Origin: Streptomyces griseosporeus
Lineage (GTDB): Bacteria > Actinomycetota > Actinomycetes > Streptomycetales > Streptomycetaceae
NCBI RefSeq assembly: GCF_014656055.1
Contig: NZ_BNBR01000001.1
Span: 372,001 to 436,000 of the forward strand
Direction: 5' to 3'
DNA: 64,000 bases
The notes below the pieces were generated by a model, which saw only the letters and a program-made list of their open reading frames with translations, was not told the origin of the DNA and made no database searches. The translations under genes were made by a program, and so were the position numbers. Position 1 is the stretch's first letter. Each line of letters opens with the position of its first letter. Shown piece by piece: positions 63,605 through 64,000 of this stretch.

Positions 63605-64000
63605 CTACGCGCCCTTGGCCGCGCGGAAGCCGGCCTCCAGGTCCGCCTTCAGGTCGGCGAGCGACTCGATGCCCACCGACAGACGGACCAGCCCGGGCGC
63701 GGTACCGGTCGCCGCCAGCTGCTCCTCGTCCAGCTGGCTGTGCGTGGTGGACGCCGGGTGGATGATCAGGCTGCGCACGTCACCGATGTTGGCGAGGTGG
63801 CTGAACAGCTCCACGCCGTCCACGAACCGCTTGCCCGCCTCGACACCGCCGCGCAGCTCGAAGGAGACGACGGCACCCGCGCCGCGCGGCAGGTACCTCT
63901 GCCCGGCCTCGTACCAGGGGCTGGACGGCAGGCCCGCGTAGTGGACGGCGGCGACCTCGTCGCGCTGCTCCAGCCATTCGGCGAGCGCCTGGGCGTTGGC
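63605..64000 (-). CDS. metY: O-acetylhomoserine sulfhydrylase, C-terminal part
   Basis: The frame is open to the right edge; only the last 131 codons are in the window. Visible are W-L-E-Q-R-D-E-V-A-A-V-H-Y-A-G-L, G-A-V-V-S-F-E-L-R-G-G and, near the end, N-I-G-D-V-R-S-L-I-I-H-P-A-S-T-T-H-S-Q-L, the PLP-phosphate and substrate region of the Cys/Met metabolism family. It adds sulfide to O-acetylhomoserine to form homocysteine. The TAG stop abuts the GTG of metX. Confidence 0.9.
   Translation of the reverse strand, partial: ANAQALAEWLEQRDEVAAVHYAGLPSSPWYEAGQRYLPRGAGAVVSFELRGGVEAGKRFVDGVELFSHLANIGDVRSLIIHPASTTHSQLDEEQLAATGTAPGLVRLSVGIESLADLKADLEAGFRAAKGA

Noticed and set aside
1-64000. CRISPR arrays, rRNA, tRNA genes, insertion sequences or prophage
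   Set aside because: No evenly spaced 24-40 bp repeats with unique spacers, no rRNA or tRNA-like cloverleaf seen, and no transposase or integrase motifs in any frame. The 38-bp array at 45432 has no unique spacers.

Overview
The window is very GC-rich, uses GTG and even TTG starts freely, has many genes joined by 4-nt stop/start overlaps or preceded by leaderless-type TANNNT boxes, and carries genes typical of Streptomyces: a tendamistat-type amylase inhibitor, a rifamycin phosphotransferase with its RAE operator, a class II lasso cluster, a GvpA-type protein and many DUFs of that genus. It is almost certainly chromosomal Streptomyces DNA. I see no rRNA, tRNA, CRISPR array, insertion sequence, integrase or phage gene. 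Layout: (1) 1-10.5 kb holds small metabolic and regulatory genes: glyoxalase-fold and reductase-like proteins, an ECF sigma factor with a SnoaL-like tail, an XRE/DUF2975 pair behind a palindromic promoter, a large Orn/Lys/Arg decarboxylase, a P-loop kinase and an orphan Imm7-type immunity protein. (2) 10.5-14.6 kb is a lasso-peptide operon on the minus strand (A-C-B1-B2). The 35-aa precursor is too short for routine ORF calling; its core LAGTGSPDLLGGHSLL is close to lagmysin as I remember it. A perfect 14-bp hairpin lies between A and C, and there is no transporter gene. (3) 14.9-26.9 kb holds secreted and membrane proteins (DUF6215, a lipoprotein, a DUF3103-like protein), an isolated gas-vesicle GvpA/J protein, RecQ, a Ser/Thr kinase with C-terminal membrane helices, an SDR, a flavodoxin-fold reductase and a divergent MBL/MarR pair. 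(4) 26.9-30.3 kb is a minus-strand group: polyprenyl diphosphate synthase, an MpaB/Lcp-type (DUF2236) oxygenase and an acetoacetate-decarboxylase-fold protein. (5) 30.5-33.5 kb has B3/4, PaiB-like and EamA genes (the EamA gene is frameshifted near its start) opposite an XRE-cupin regulator. (6) 38.6-51.5 kb is the main uncharacterised system: a minus-strand operon encoding a DUF4132-like protein, a 1680-aa protein, a MoxR-type AAA ATPase, a DUF5682-VWA fusion and a SWIM zinc-finger protein. Gene order matches the poorly understood yehI-L-M-P-Q locus of E. coli. Between the 1680-aa gene and the ATPase gene is a roughly 38-bp minisatellite in which most units form a tiny ORF joined to its neighbours by ATGA overlaps, so translation can pass along the array whatever the copy number. 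A degenerate GyrB-like protein is encoded divergently next to this operon. (7) 52-64 kb holds NUDIX, GlxA-type regulator, GAPDH and beta-lactamase-fold genes, the tendamistat homologue behind a CTTGCAG/CTGCAAG pair, rph with its RAE, and metY-metX. All identifications come from motif reading without database searches.
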